From Myxococcales bacterium (GTDB lineage: Bacteria > Myxococcota_A > Polyangia > Polyangiales > Polyangiaceae), in contig JANYHK010000028.1 of assembly GCA_025359105.1 (NCBI GenBank), positions 1 to 48,292 on the forward strand: DNA of 48,292 nt, given 5' to 3'. Shown in pieces: positions 26,254 to 33,598 of this stretch (position 1 is its first letter; the number at the start of each line of letters is the position of its first letter). Under the pieces are notes generated by a model. It was given only the letters and a program-made list of their open reading frames with translations, searched no databases and had not been told where the DNA came from. A program made the translations under genes and the position numbers.

Positions 26254-27438
26254 TCACCCCCACAGGGTTCGTAGAGCGCCGTCGAATAGCTTCGCGGCCG
26301 CGCGCCCGGTGGGCACCCCCGCCGTCACGACGAGGGACGCCGGCGGCTCGGCCGCGAGCTCCGCGCGGAGCTCCTCGATGGCGCGGCCGCGCGCGGCGGC
26401 GACGCGGGCACGTGCCGGCGCGTCGAGGGAGCCGTCGGCCCAGCGCGCGATCGCCCAGGCGAGCGCAGCGTGACGCGCCTCGTCGGCCGCGATGGCCACC
26501 ATCTCGGCGCGAACGCCGTCGTCCGCCGCGTGGACGGACTGCCAGGCGGCGACGATGGCGCCGTAGGTCTCCCGCACGCACCCCTCGGCGGCGTTCTCGA
26601 CGGCGACCGCCTCGAGCGCACGAACACCCCGCCGGCGCGCTCGCAGGAACGCAGGTCGGCCTCCGAACCGCCGGGCCAGGCGGGCGGTCGCGCGGGTGTG
26701 GCGCACCTCGTCGACCGCGGCGCGGCCCGCTTCCTCGCGGAGCTCCGGGGGCGCGCCGTGCGCACCGAGCTCGACGCGGAGGCGACGAAACGCGGTGATC
26801 GAGACCGCCTCGAGGTGGGCAGCGCGCGCGAACCACGCACCCACCTCGGTCGCCGCGCCGCACGCGACGAACACCGGCATGCCCTCCGGGCGACGGCCGC
26901 CGATGCAGTTGGTGCAGTTGACGACGAGCGCCGCGGCATCCAGGACGACGTTCTGATCGTTGCTGCTCGAGCAGTTGTCGGGCGTGACGAAGCACCCCGC
27001 AGAGGTGGAGAAGCCGCAGATGCGCGCGCAGTCCTGGCGCGAGAAGTAGCAGCCGACGCCCGGGTAGATCGGCGCGGGACTGCAGCCTTGGTACTCGAAG
27101 AAGTGGTCGCAGCCGCCCTCGTCCGAGGCATCGAGGTAGGCGCCCCCGTCGATCGCCGGGTGCGGGGCTGCTGGTCCTGCCGGACAGAGGGGGATGCGGC
27201 CGTCGTCAGGAGCGTCGATCTCGGCGTCCTCCGGTCGTGCGGCGTCGGTGGCGCTGTCGTCGGTCGCGTCGCGTGCAGCTCCCCCGGCCGAGGCGTCGTC
27301 CGCCGGCGCACCGGAGGCGTCGGGCGATCCCCGATGGTCCGTGCCGCCGCACGCACCCACGGCGAAGACCGACGCTCCGGACGCGAGCACGATCGCCCGG
27401 ATCGCTCGCCCCAGGCGCCGCTCCTCTTCTGACAGCAT
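26254..27438 (-). CDS. Ferritin-like diiron lipoprotein with cysteine-rich module (paralogue 1)
   Basis: 394 residues from ATG 27438. The lipobox FAVGAC places the lipidated Cys at 30. An Asp/Ala-rich linker leads to a cysteine-rich module (residues about 85-185, around eleven Cys, ending CTNCIGGRRPEGM). Residues about 197-345 are four helices carrying Glu210 (HLEA), Glu244-x-x-His247 (DEVRH), Glu290 (GCVRE) and Glu320-x-x-His323 (DEARH). This is the Glu + ExxH + Glu + ExxH set of ferritin-like diiron carboxylate proteins, so iron binding or oxidation outside the cytoplasm is likely; the substrate is not known. It is divergent from bfr across 54 bp and converges on the large lipoprotein with a 5-bp gap. 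No Shine-Dalgarno is seen; the shared promoter at 27446-27477 implies a leaderless mRNA. Confidence 0.8.
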   Translation of the reverse strand: MLSEEERRLGRAIRAIVLASGASVFAVGACGGTDHRGSPDASGAPADDASAGGAARDATDDSATDAARPEDAEIDAPDDGRIPLCPAGPAAPHPAIDGGAYLDASDEGGCDHFFEYQGCSPAPIYPGVGCYFSRQDCARICGFSTSAGCFVTPDNCSSSNDQNVVLDAAALVVNCTNCIGGRRPEGMPVFVACGAATEVGAWFARAAHLEAVSITAFRRLRVELGAHGAPPELREEAGRAAVDEVRHTRATARLARRFGGRPAFLRARRRGVRALEAVAVENAAEGCVRETYGAIVAAWQSVHAADDGVRAEMVAIAADEARHAALAWAIARWADGSLDAPARARVAAARGRAIEELRAELAAEPPASLVVTAGVPTGRAAAKLFDGALRTLWG

Positions 27439-27445
27439 CGATGCA

Positions 27446-27477
27446 AAGAATGACCAACCGGGGGCCTGTCGTCCAGT
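27446..27477 (-). promoter_or_regulatory. Promoter of ferritin-like paralogue 1, predicted leaderless
   Basis: On the minus strand ACTGGACGA, 16 bp, then CATTCTT. Read as a sigma70-type promoter this is TGGACG-N17-CATTCT. The -10 ends eight bases before the ATG, so transcription would begin at or next to the start codon. The same two words with the same 16-bp spacing precede paralogue 2 at 33491-33522. Confidence 0.55.
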
Positions 27478-27492
27478 AAGCTCGGCGCCATC

Positions 27493-27963
27493 ATGAAGGG
27501 CGACGCGAAGATCCTCGACCTGCTCAACGAAGTCCTCACCGGCGAGCTCACCGCCATCAACCAGTATTTCCTGCACTCGCGCATGTGCGGCAACTGGGGC
27601 TACAAGCGCCTCGAGGATGCGATCAAGAAGGAGTCGATCGGCGAGATGAAGCACGCCGACACGCTCATCGAGCGCGTGCTCTTCCTCGAGGGGCTGCCCA
27701 ACGTGCAGCGCCTCGGCAAGGTGAACATCGGGCAGACCGTGGCGGAGATCCTGACCAACGATCTCGCCGTCGAGATGGTCGCCATCCCGCTGCTCAATCG
27801 AGGGATCGCGACGTGCCGCGAGCTCGGCGACAACGGGACCGAGGACCTGCTCACGAAGATCCTCGTCTCGGAGGAGGAGCACGTCGACTGGATCGAGGAG
27901 CAGCTGGAGCTGATCAAGCAGCTCGGCCTCGCCCACTACCTCGCTCAGCAGGTCCGCGAGTAA
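27493..27963 (+). CDS. bfr: Bacterioferritin
   Basis: 156 residues, begins [20 protein letters not shown] and aligns end to end with E. coli Bfr. Bacterioferritin is a 24-subunit heme-containing cage that oxidises Fe(II) and stores Fe(III). The ferroxidase ligands are present: Glu18, Glu51, His54, Glu94, Glu127 and His130 (from [10 protein letters not shown] and SEEEHVDW). Met52, the axial heme ligand, is in the same [10 protein letters not shown] string. It is cytoplasmic. The ATG has no strong Shine-Dalgarno. It diverges from ferritin-like paralogue 1 and is followed, after 81 bp containing a Fur box, by bfd, its usual redox partner. Confidence 0.97.
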   Translation: MKGDAKILDLLNEVLTGELTAINQYFLHSRMCGNWGYKRLEDAIKKESIGEMKHADTLIERVLFLEGLPNVQRLGKVNIGQTVAEILTNDLAVEMVAIPLLNRGIATCRELGDNGTEDLLTKILVSEEEHVDWIEEQLELIKQLGLAHYLAQQVRE

Positions 27964-28009
27964 TTCCCTCGTTGCGTCGAGCAGTTACGGGAAAAAGGAC
28001 GACAGCGCC

Positions 28010-28038
28010 TTGCACTTGATAATGGTTTTCATTATCCT
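28010..28038 (+). promoter_or_regulatory. Promoter of the bfd operon, predicted leaderless and Fur-controlled
   Basis: TTGCAC (28010-28015), 17 bp, TATCCT (28033-28038). The -10 ends six bases before ATG 28045, so the transcript would start at the start codon, and no Shine-Dalgarno is visible. The Fur box fills the spacer and the start of the -10. The -35 is weak (3 of 6), so this promoter is a proposal. Confidence 0.5.
28018..28036 (+). promoter_or_regulatory. Fur box (ferric uptake regulator operator)
   Basis: GATAATG-GTTTT-CATTATC: a perfect 7-bp inverted repeat, matching the 19-bp consensus GATAATGATAATCATTATC at 16 positions. It stands out as an AT-rich island in very GC-rich DNA. It lies eight bases before the bfd start and over the proposed promoter, so Fur with Fe(II) should repress bfd and the ferritin-like gene behind it. 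Confidence 0.88.
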
Positions 28039-28044
28039 TTGATC

Positions 28045-28245
28045 ATGTACGTATGCGTTTGCCGCGCCGTGACCGATGTTCGTGTGAACGCCGTCATCGA
28101 CGCAGGTGCGCAGACCGTCGACGCGGTGACGGCCGCGTGCGGCGCCGGCAGCGACTGCGGCGCGTGCCGCGAGAAGATCGGCGAGATGGTGGCGGAGCGA
28201 GCCCTCGTGCCGGCCGCGGCGCTCGTCCGCGAACGCGCGGCGTAG
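28045..28245 (+). CDS. bfd: Bacterioferritin-associated [2Fe-2S] ferredoxin
   Basis: 66 residues from ATG 28045, begins MYVCVCRAVTD. Cys4, Cys6, Cys38 and Cys41 give the C-x-C-x31-C-x2-C pattern of the Bfd/BFD-like [2Fe-2S] domain, with the same numbering as E. coli Bfd. In known systems Bfd docks on bacterioferritin and delivers electrons that reduce stored Fe(III) for release when iron is scarce. The position 81 bp after bfr and the Fur box in front fit that role. An in-frame TTG six bases upstream is less likely as the start. The stop is 1 bp before the start of ferritin-like paralogue 3, so the two genes form an operon. Confidence 0.93.
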   Translation: MYVCVCRAVTDVRVNAVIDAGAQTVDAVTAACGAGSDCGACREKIGEMVAERALVPAAALVRERAA

Positions 28246-28246
28246 C

Positions 28247-29518
28247 GTGTTGACGACGCGCGAGCTTCGACGCCTGCGGCGCGCGTTCACCGCGGCGCTA
28301 TGCGCCCTCGGCCCGTGCGCGCTCGTCCAGGCGTGCGGGACGACGAGCTCACCGGAGGCGCGGCCGGATGCGAGCCCGCAGGGGACCGAGGACGGCAAGG
28401 CGGCAATGGGCGACGTGACGACGGCGCCCGACGCCGTGGATGCGGCCGCCGATCGCGGCGCGCCCGTCCACAGTGACGCGAGCGACGAGGCGCCGCCGAC
28501 GTGCGCAGCGGTGATCACCGTGGTGGACGGCGGCCTGGCAGCCGACGCCGCGGCCGACGCCGACGCGGACGCCGAGCTCGTCTGCGACTACCTCTTCGCG
28601 TGCGGCGTCCCCGTCGGGGTCGCGACCGTCGGCTGCAGCATCGTGCCGGCGCTGCGGGACGGCGCGCCGGATCCCGACGCGATGCCGATGAAGTGCCGCC
28701 TGCTCGAAGGCATGGGCTGCCTCGCGGACGCGTTTGCCCCGACCGAGTCGGGGGCGGTCACCATGGAGTGCATCGATTGCCTCTCCGGCGGCGGTGGACG
28801 CAGGACGGCGGGCGTCGCGCCGCCCCGCGTCGCGGCCGGGGGCGCCGGCGCGTATTTCGCACGGATGGCGCACGCCGAGGCCGCGTCCATCTTTGCGTTC
28901 CGGCGCATGCGCGAGGAGCTCGCCTGCCACGGGGCGCCGCGCGATCTCGCGACGGCGGCGAGGCGGGCGGCGACGGACGAGGTGCGCCACGCGAGGGCGA
29001 TGCGTGCGCTCGCAACGGAGCACGGGGCCACGCCGCCCCCAGTCCGCGTGCGACGCCCGCGCGGCCCGCGATCGCTCGAGGCCTTCGCGCGCGAGAACGC
29101 AGTGGAAGGGTGCGTGCACGAGACGTTTCTGGCGATCGTCGCCTGCCACCAGGCCGCGCACGCGGCCGACGGTCGCCTGCGCCGCACGTTCGCGAGGATC
29201 GCTGCCGACGAGACACGTCACGCCGCGCTGGCCTGGGCGGTCGCGCGCTGGGCCGACGGTCGCCTCGACGCCGCCGCGCGCGCGCGGCTGGCCAGGGCGC
29301 GAGACGCGGCCATCGGGAGACTCCGGCGGACGCTCGAACAGCGCGAAACGACGGGGTTGGATGCGGTCGTGGGCAACCCCTCGGGCGCGGCCGCCGTGCT
29401 CCTCCTCGAGGCGATGGTCGCCGCGCTCACTCCTTCGGGAGGAACGGCACCTTCAGCTCGACGACGTCCAGGCACGGCGCGCGGCGGTCGAGGCGCTCCG
29501 GCCGGCACAGCCGCTTGA
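28247..29518 (+). CDS. Ferritin-like diiron lipoprotein (paralogue 3), in the Fur-controlled bfd operon
   Basis: 423 residues from GTG 28247, or 422 from TTG 28250; both give the lipobox ALVQAC. Asp/Ala-rich linker, then a diverged Cys-rich module (CDYLFACG, CSIVPAL, ending CIDCLSGGGGRR). The ferritin-like domain keeps all ligands: HAEA, DEVRH, GCVHE and DETRH. The family's usual C-terminal end is lost. Paralogues stop after RTLW(S/G), whereas this protein reads about 28 residues further and overlaps the convergent membrane protein gene by 92 bp. It starts 1 bp after bfd, so it should be made under iron limitation. It is probably an envelope iron-binding or ferroxidase protein; activity is inferred. 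Confidence 0.78.
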   Translation: MLTTRELRRLRRAFTAALCALGPCALVQACGTTSSPEARPDASPQGTEDGKAAMGDVTTAPDAVDAAADRGAPVHSDASDEAPPTCAAVITVVDGGLAADAAADADADAELVCDYLFACGVPVGVATVGCSIVPALRDGAPDPDAMPMKCRLLEGMGCLADAFAPTESGAVTMECIDCLSGGGGRRTAGVAPPRVAAGGAGAYFARMAHAEAASIFAFRRMREELACHGAPRDLATAARRAATDEVRHARAMRALATEHGATPPPVRVRRPRGPRSLEAFARENAVEGCVHETFLAIVACHQAAHAADGRLRRTFARIAADETRHAALAWAVARWADGRLDAAARARLARARDAAIGRLRRTLEQRETTGLDAVVGNPSGAAAVLLLEAMVAALTPSGGTAPSARRRPGTARGGRGAPAGTAA

Positions 29519-30830
29519 ACGGCGCCGTGGGGTAAGGCGGCGCGTCGTAGCCACGCACCTCCCCCGTCACGAAGACGCGCGTGGGGAGCGTCGGCAGCCG
29601 ATCGAGCGCGAGGCGTACGTCGCCCACGCTGCCCGCCGCGTGCCCCACGGCGGCGAGGTTCGTCGACTCGAAGAAGCGCGCGCTCGGCCCGCCGAACACC
29701 GCGGCGCGGGCGGGGCTCGGCAGCTCGCGCACGGCGGCGACGAGCTGGGCGCCGGGGGGCGGGATCGTCGCCCGTTCGTTCACGTCACCGAGCGTGCGAA
29801 TGGCCGCGACGAGAAACAGCGCGACGCCGAGGCGGCGCCCGCGGTCGACGCTCATCGCCGCGAGGGCGAGCGCACCCGCGGCCGCCGCGACGAGGGGAAG
29901 CGCGTGGCGCGGCTGCTGCCGCAGGTTCTGCCCGACCAGGATCCAGAGGAGGTACGGCCCGAGCGCGATCGCCACTGTACGGGCCCCGGACCAGCCGGCG
30001 CGACGCCACTCCCCTGCCCCGACGATCGCCACGGCTAGCGCGGCCCCACCGATGACGAGACCGAGAGGGTCGCGGCCGGCGCCGAGGCCGTCCACGAAGA
30101 CGTCGCGCGCGAGGTAAACGGCGCGGTCGATGCCCGGCTCGGTGATGGCGGTTCCGCCCCACCGCGCCGTGTGCCCGGCGAGGTGCGTCGCCATGAGCGC
30201 CTGCAGGTGCGCCGGGCCGACCCAGAGCGCCAGCGGAACCGCCCACGCGAGCGAGGCGCCCAGCGCGCCGAGCACGGCCCGCCCACGGTCCCTCGGCGTG
30301 AGGACGAGGAGCGCCAGGTAGAGAGGCGCCCACGATGCGCGCACGCCGAGGCCGAGGCCGACGGCAACGCCCACCCACGCCGCACGCTCGCGAACGAGCG
30401 CCCACGCGGCGAGCGCTCCGAAGAAGAGCGCGAGCCCTTCGGTCCCGACCCCCGACTCCGCGCGCCACACGAGCGGAGCGAGCGTGATCGCGAGCGCGAT
30501 GGCCCACCCCCGCGCGGCGCCGAAGACGTGCGACGCGGCGCTCTTCGCGAGCGCGGCCACCCCGACCCCAGACGCCACGCTGACCGCGGTCGCCGCGACG
30601 AGCGGTGAGCCGAGGGCGACAGCCAGCGCCTTCGCCGCAGCCACCCACACCGGGTAGCCGGGCGGGTGCGGCGCGAAGTGGTCCATGTCGAAGCGGGTCA
30701 CCGCCGCGACGAAGCCGAGGCCGTCCCAGTCGTCGGGCCACGGCGGCGCGCTCGCGGCGAGGAGCACGGCCAGCACGCCGAGGAACCCCGCGGTCCCCTT
30801 CGCCCCGCCGGGCGCTGCCGGGCCGCTCAT
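29427..30830 (-). CDS. Polytopic membrane protein, GT-C glycosyltransferase-like
   Basis: 467 residues from ATG 30830. About nine to ten hydrophobic helices are visible. The first outer loop contains PPWPDDWDGLGFV and then HPPGYPVWVAAAKAL; acidic residues in this loop and a Pro-Pro-Gly-Tyr-Pro segment are typical of GT-C (PMT/ArnT-like) enzymes that use lipid-linked sugars. The C-terminal 130 residues are soluble and probably periplasmic. The ATG overlaps the stop of the FAD oxidoreductase gene (ATGA), so the two are coupled. The 3' end overlaps ferritin-like paralogue 3 tail to tail by 92 bp. It may glycosylate an envelope lipid or protein; the acceptor is unknown. Confidence 0.7.
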   Translation of the reverse strand: MSGPAAPGGAKGTAGFLGVLAVLLAASAPPWPDDWDGLGFVAAVTRFDMDHFAPHPPGYPVWVAAAKALAVALGSPLVAATAVSVASGVGVAALAKSAASHVFGAARGWAIALAITLAPLVWRAESGVGTEGLALFFGALAAWALVRERAAWVGVAVGLGLGVRASWAPLYLALLVLTPRDRGRAVLGALGASLAWAVPLALWVGPAHLQALMATHLAGHTARWGGTAITEPGIDRAVYLARDVFVDGLGAGRDPLGLVIGGAALAVAIVGAGEWRRAGWSGARTVAIALGPYLLWILVGQNLRQQPRHALPLVAAAAGALALAAMSVDRGRRLGVALFLVAAIRTLGDVNERATIPPPGAQLVAAVRELPSPARAAVFGGPSARFFESTNLAAVGHAAGSVGDVRLALDRLPTLPTRVFVTGEVRGYDAPPYPTAPFKRLCRPERLDRRAPCLDVVELKVPFLPKE

Positions 30831-32230
30831 GCGGTGAGCGCGGACGTCTCGATCGGCGAACGCGCGCGTCCGATCGCATCGAGCGCCGCCGCGTCGCGCG
30901 CGCTCTGCATCATTTGCCGCGCGGCGACGACGCCCATCTGCATCGCCGCGTCCATGAACACGTACCGGAAGAGCCCCTGCCGCCCCGCGGTGCGGACGTT
31001 CGCGAACTCGGACACGACGCGTAGGGTCTCCTGCCGATCGCGCTCGTAGCCGAGGTGATAGACGGGGTAACCGTGCGCCACTCGCACGACGAACGCGTCG
31101 AGCACGTCGTCGACCGTGAAGCCGAGCTCCCTGAGCTCGGCGCCCATGCGGCGGCGCAGCTCGCCTACGTCGGCTCGCCACGTGCCGTCACCGACGTTGC
31201 ATGGAATCTCCAGCATGAGCGAGGTGCGCCCCTCCGGAGCCATCGCGACGCTGCGCCGCTTCGGCTCCTGGATGCGCGACATCGCGAGCGCGCCGCTGGC
31301 GACGTACATCCACGTGTTCTCGGAGAAATCGCGCCGCGCGAGCATCAAATTGAGGAACGTGAGCGCGCGAAATCGCAGCTCCGGCAGCGCGACGCCGGGA
31401 CGTAGCGACTGCGCGAGATCGGTGAGGGGGATCGTCGACAAGAGCTCGCCCACCGGGATGCGACGGGGCCCCGCAACCGTGTCGGCGCGCACGGCGACGA
31501 CCCGCTTGGCGGCTACTTCGAGGGACAGCGCGCGCACACCGGTGACGATCTCGCCGCCGAGGCTCTTCACCTCCCGTGACATGGCCTCGTACAGCTGCCC
31601 CATGCCATGCCGCGGATACCGGTAGCGCCGCGCGTACGTGCGGATCTCCGATCGTCGCACGCCGCCCATTCGCAGGAGCGCGTCGCCGAGATGGAGCAGG
31701 CTGATGCGCTCGGCTGCCCAGTCGGCGGAGATGCAGCTGGGATGGAGGCCCCAGAGCTTCTGCGTGTACGGTCCAAAGAACGTGTCGTAGAGCGGGCGCC
31801 CGAAGCGCGCGGTGACCCAGTCCTCGAACGAGACGTCCGGCCGCGGCCGAAGGGCATGGACGGCGCGCGCCTCCGCGTACCCGGCCAGGGCGCGCGCGTT
31901 CTCGCGCACGCCGAGGCTCCGAACGAGATCCGCCGCGTCGAGCGGGTACTTGAAGCTCCGTCCGTCGTGGAGGACGACGCTCCTTCGCTCCTGCGTGAGC
32001 AGATCCTCGCCGAGGAGACCCTCGAGCCAGCGCGAGAGCTCGACGCTCGCCGACACGAAGCGGTGGCCACCGAGATCGAAGCGCCAGCCGTCCTTCTCGT
32101 GGGTGGCGCACAGCCCGCCGACGAGCGACTCGCGTTCGAGCACGATGGGCTTCTGGCCGGCGCGCGCGAGCTCCCAGGCGGCGGCAAGCCCGCAGGGCCC
32201 CCCGCCGAGGATGACGTGCGGCCCGTTCAC
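30827..32230 (-). CDS. FAD-dependent oxidoreductase, HemY/amine oxidase superfamily
   Basis: 467 residues from GTG 32230; GTG 32269 would overlap the upstream gene. The N-terminal dinucleotide-binding motif GGGPCGLAAAWELARAG is at residues 9-25, followed by an Glu at the end of the second strand (VLERES) and LGGHRFVS. The stretch FEDWVTARFGRPLYDTFFGP with TQKLWG is typical of a subgroup that sits beside polysaccharide genes and is related to protoporphyrinogen oxidase and UDP-galactopyranose mutase. The reaction cannot be fixed from sequence. It is 13 bp after ferritin-like paralogue 2 and coupled to the GT-C-like gene, so the three are probably one transcript. Envelope glycan work is the likelier role; a heme-pathway role is possible. 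Confidence 0.75.
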   Translation of the reverse strand: MNGPHVILGGGPCGLAAAWELARAGQKPIVLERESLVGGLCATHEKDGWRFDLGGHRFVSASVELSRWLEGLLGEDLLTQERRSVVLHDGRSFKYPLDAADLVRSLGVRENARALAGYAEARAVHALRPRPDVSFEDWVTARFGRPLYDTFFGPYTQKLWGLHPSCISADWAAERISLLHLGDALLRMGGVRRSEIRTYARRYRYPRHGMGQLYEAMSREVKSLGGEIVTGVRALSLEVAAKRVVAVRADTVAGPRRIPVGELLSTIPLTDLAQSLRPGVALPELRFRALTFLNLMLARRDFSENTWMYVASGALAMSRIQEPKRRSVAMAPEGRTSLMLEIPCNVGDGTWRADVGELRRRMGAELRELGFTVDDVLDAFVVRVAHGYPVYHLGYERDRQETLRVVSEFANVRTAGRQGLFRYVFMDAAMQMGVVAARQMMQSARDAAALDAIGRARSPIETSALTA

Positions 32231-32243
32231 GCGCGGTCCGGGC

Positions 32244-33485
32244 TCAGCTCCAGAGCGTCCGCGCCGCACCGTCGACGAGCGCGCGCGCGGCCTTCGCCGT
32301 CGGCAGGCCCGCCGCGGCGACCAGCGCGTGCGGCGTCTCGGTCTCCACTTCGCGCCGCAGCTCTTCCACCGCGCGCGCCTTCGCCGCCGCGACCCTGGCG
32401 CGGCCTGCGTCGTCGAGCCGGCTGGCGGCCCACTCCGCGACGGCCCACGCGAGCGCCGCGTGACGGGTCTCGTCCTCCGCGATCGTCGCCATCTCGGCGC
32501 GGATCTCGGCGTCCGCGGCGTGCTCCGCCTGGTGCGCGGCGACGAGCGCGCCGAACGTCTCGCGCACGCAGCCCTCCGCCGCGTTCTCGATCGCGAGCGC
32601 CTCGAGCGAGCGAACCGCGCCGCGGCGCACCTTCGCGAGCCGGGGCGTCGCGCCGAACTTGCGGGCGAGGCGCGCGGTCACGCGCGTGTGGCGGACCTCG
32701 TCCTTCGCCGAGCGCTCGGCCATCTGGACGAGCTCGCGCGGCGCGCCGTGGGCGAGCAACTCGGCCCGCAGCGTGCGGAACGCGGCGATCGACGCGCCCT
32801 CGAGGTGCGACAGCTCGGCGAACCAGACGCCGACCGCGTCGCCGCCGCTGCCGATCTTCGCGAAGCTCTCCATCTCTTCGGGGCGCCGTCCGCCGAGGCA
32901 CTTGGTGCACTGGACCAGGACCTTGGTGGGATCGACGATGTGGTTCGGCCCGCCGTCGATCTGCGTGCAGTTGTCCGCCGGGACGAAGCAGCCGGCCGAC
33001 GCCGGAAAGCCGCAGATCTGCTGGCACTGCCCGAGTCCGTAGTAGCAGCCGTTGCCCGACGGTACCGTCGGGAACGGCGTGCAGCCGTTGTACTGGAAGA
33101 AGTAGTCGCACGCCCCGTCGTCACCCGCCTCGAGGTACTTGCTGCCGTCGACCTGCGGGTGCGCCGCATCCGCGCCCTCGGCGCAGACCGGGATGCCCGC
33201 GTCGGTGCCGCCGGACGAACCCGACGAGCCCGAGCTGCCCGACGAGCCCGAGCTGCCCGACGTCCCCGATGAACCGGAGGATGTTCCCGACGAACCGGAG
33301 GATGTTCCCGACGAGCCCGAGCTCCCCGAGCTGCTCGTCGTGTTGTCCGCGCTCGCGTCGCCACCGCCTGCGTTGTCACCGGAGGACGAGCTGCAGGCAT
33401 AGAGTGCGGCCGCAGGCGTGCTCAGAGAGAGGAGGAGGATCGAGCGGAACGCCCCGCGAAGGCGCGTCTCTTCGTCACGAATCAT
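32244..33485 (-). CDS. Ferritin-like diiron lipoprotein with cysteine-rich module (paralogue 2)
   Basis: 413 residues from ATG 33485. Lipobox AALYAC, lipidated Cys31. A long Ser/Gly linker (repeats of SSGSSGTSSG, about residues 48-90) precedes the Cys-rich module (CDYFFQYNGC to CTKCLGGRRPEEM), which matches paralogue 1 cysteine by cysteine. The four-helix domain has the ligands HLEG, DEVRH, GCVRE and DETRH, giving the Glu + ExxH + Glu + ExxH diiron set. It ends RTLWS. It is predicted to be exported and lipid-anchored, binding or oxidising iron. It heads an operon with the FAD oxidoreductase and the GT-C-like protein. Its promoter (33491-33522) is shared with paralogue 1 and also predicts a leaderless mRNA. 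Confidence 0.8.
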   Translation of the reverse strand: MIRDEETRLRGAFRSILLLSLSTPAAALYACSSSSGDNAGGGDASADNTTSSSGSSGSSGTSSGSSGTSSGSSGTSGSSGSSGSSGSSGSSGGTDAGIPVCAEGADAAHPQVDGSKYLEAGDDGACDYFFQYNGCTPFPTVPSGNGCYYGLGQCQQICGFPASAGCFVPADNCTQIDGGPNHIVDPTKVLVQCTKCLGGRRPEEMESFAKIGSGGDAVGVWFAELSHLEGASIAAFRTLRAELLAHGAPRELVQMAERSAKDEVRHTRVTARLARKFGATPRLAKVRRGAVRSLEALAIENAAEGCVRETFGALVAAHQAEHAADAEIRAEMATIAEDETRHAALAWAVAEWAASRLDDAGRARVAAAKARAVEELRREVETETPHALVAAAGLPTAKAARALVDGAARTLWS

Positions 33486-33490
33486 GAGGG

Positions 33491-33522
33491 AAGAATGGCC
33501 GACGAACCGCCCTTCGTCCAGT
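33491..33522 (-). promoter_or_regulatory. Promoter of ferritin-like paralogue 2, predicted leaderless
   Basis: Minus strand: ACTGGACGA-N16-CATTCTT, the same words and spacing as upstream of paralogue 1 (27446-27477). The -10 CATTCT ends six bases before ATG 33485, the normal distance to a transcription start, so the mRNA should begin at the ATG. Confidence 0.55.
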
Positions 33523-33598
33523 GTCCGCGCCGGCCTTCGACCGATCCTCATGCCTCCGCTTGCGTCGTGACCCTCGCGATGCCAGATCATGCGTGCCC

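Noticed and set aside
23765-26995. Minus-strand open frame of 1076 codons over the large lipoprotein gene
   Set aside because: Arg-rich shadow translation; the plus strand has a clear lipoprotein signal and normal composition.
27439-27936. N-terminal extension of ferritin-like paralogue 1 antisense to bfr
   Set aside because: The extension overlaps a certain bfr gene and lacks sense; the ATG at 27438 gives a lipoprotein signal like the paralogues.
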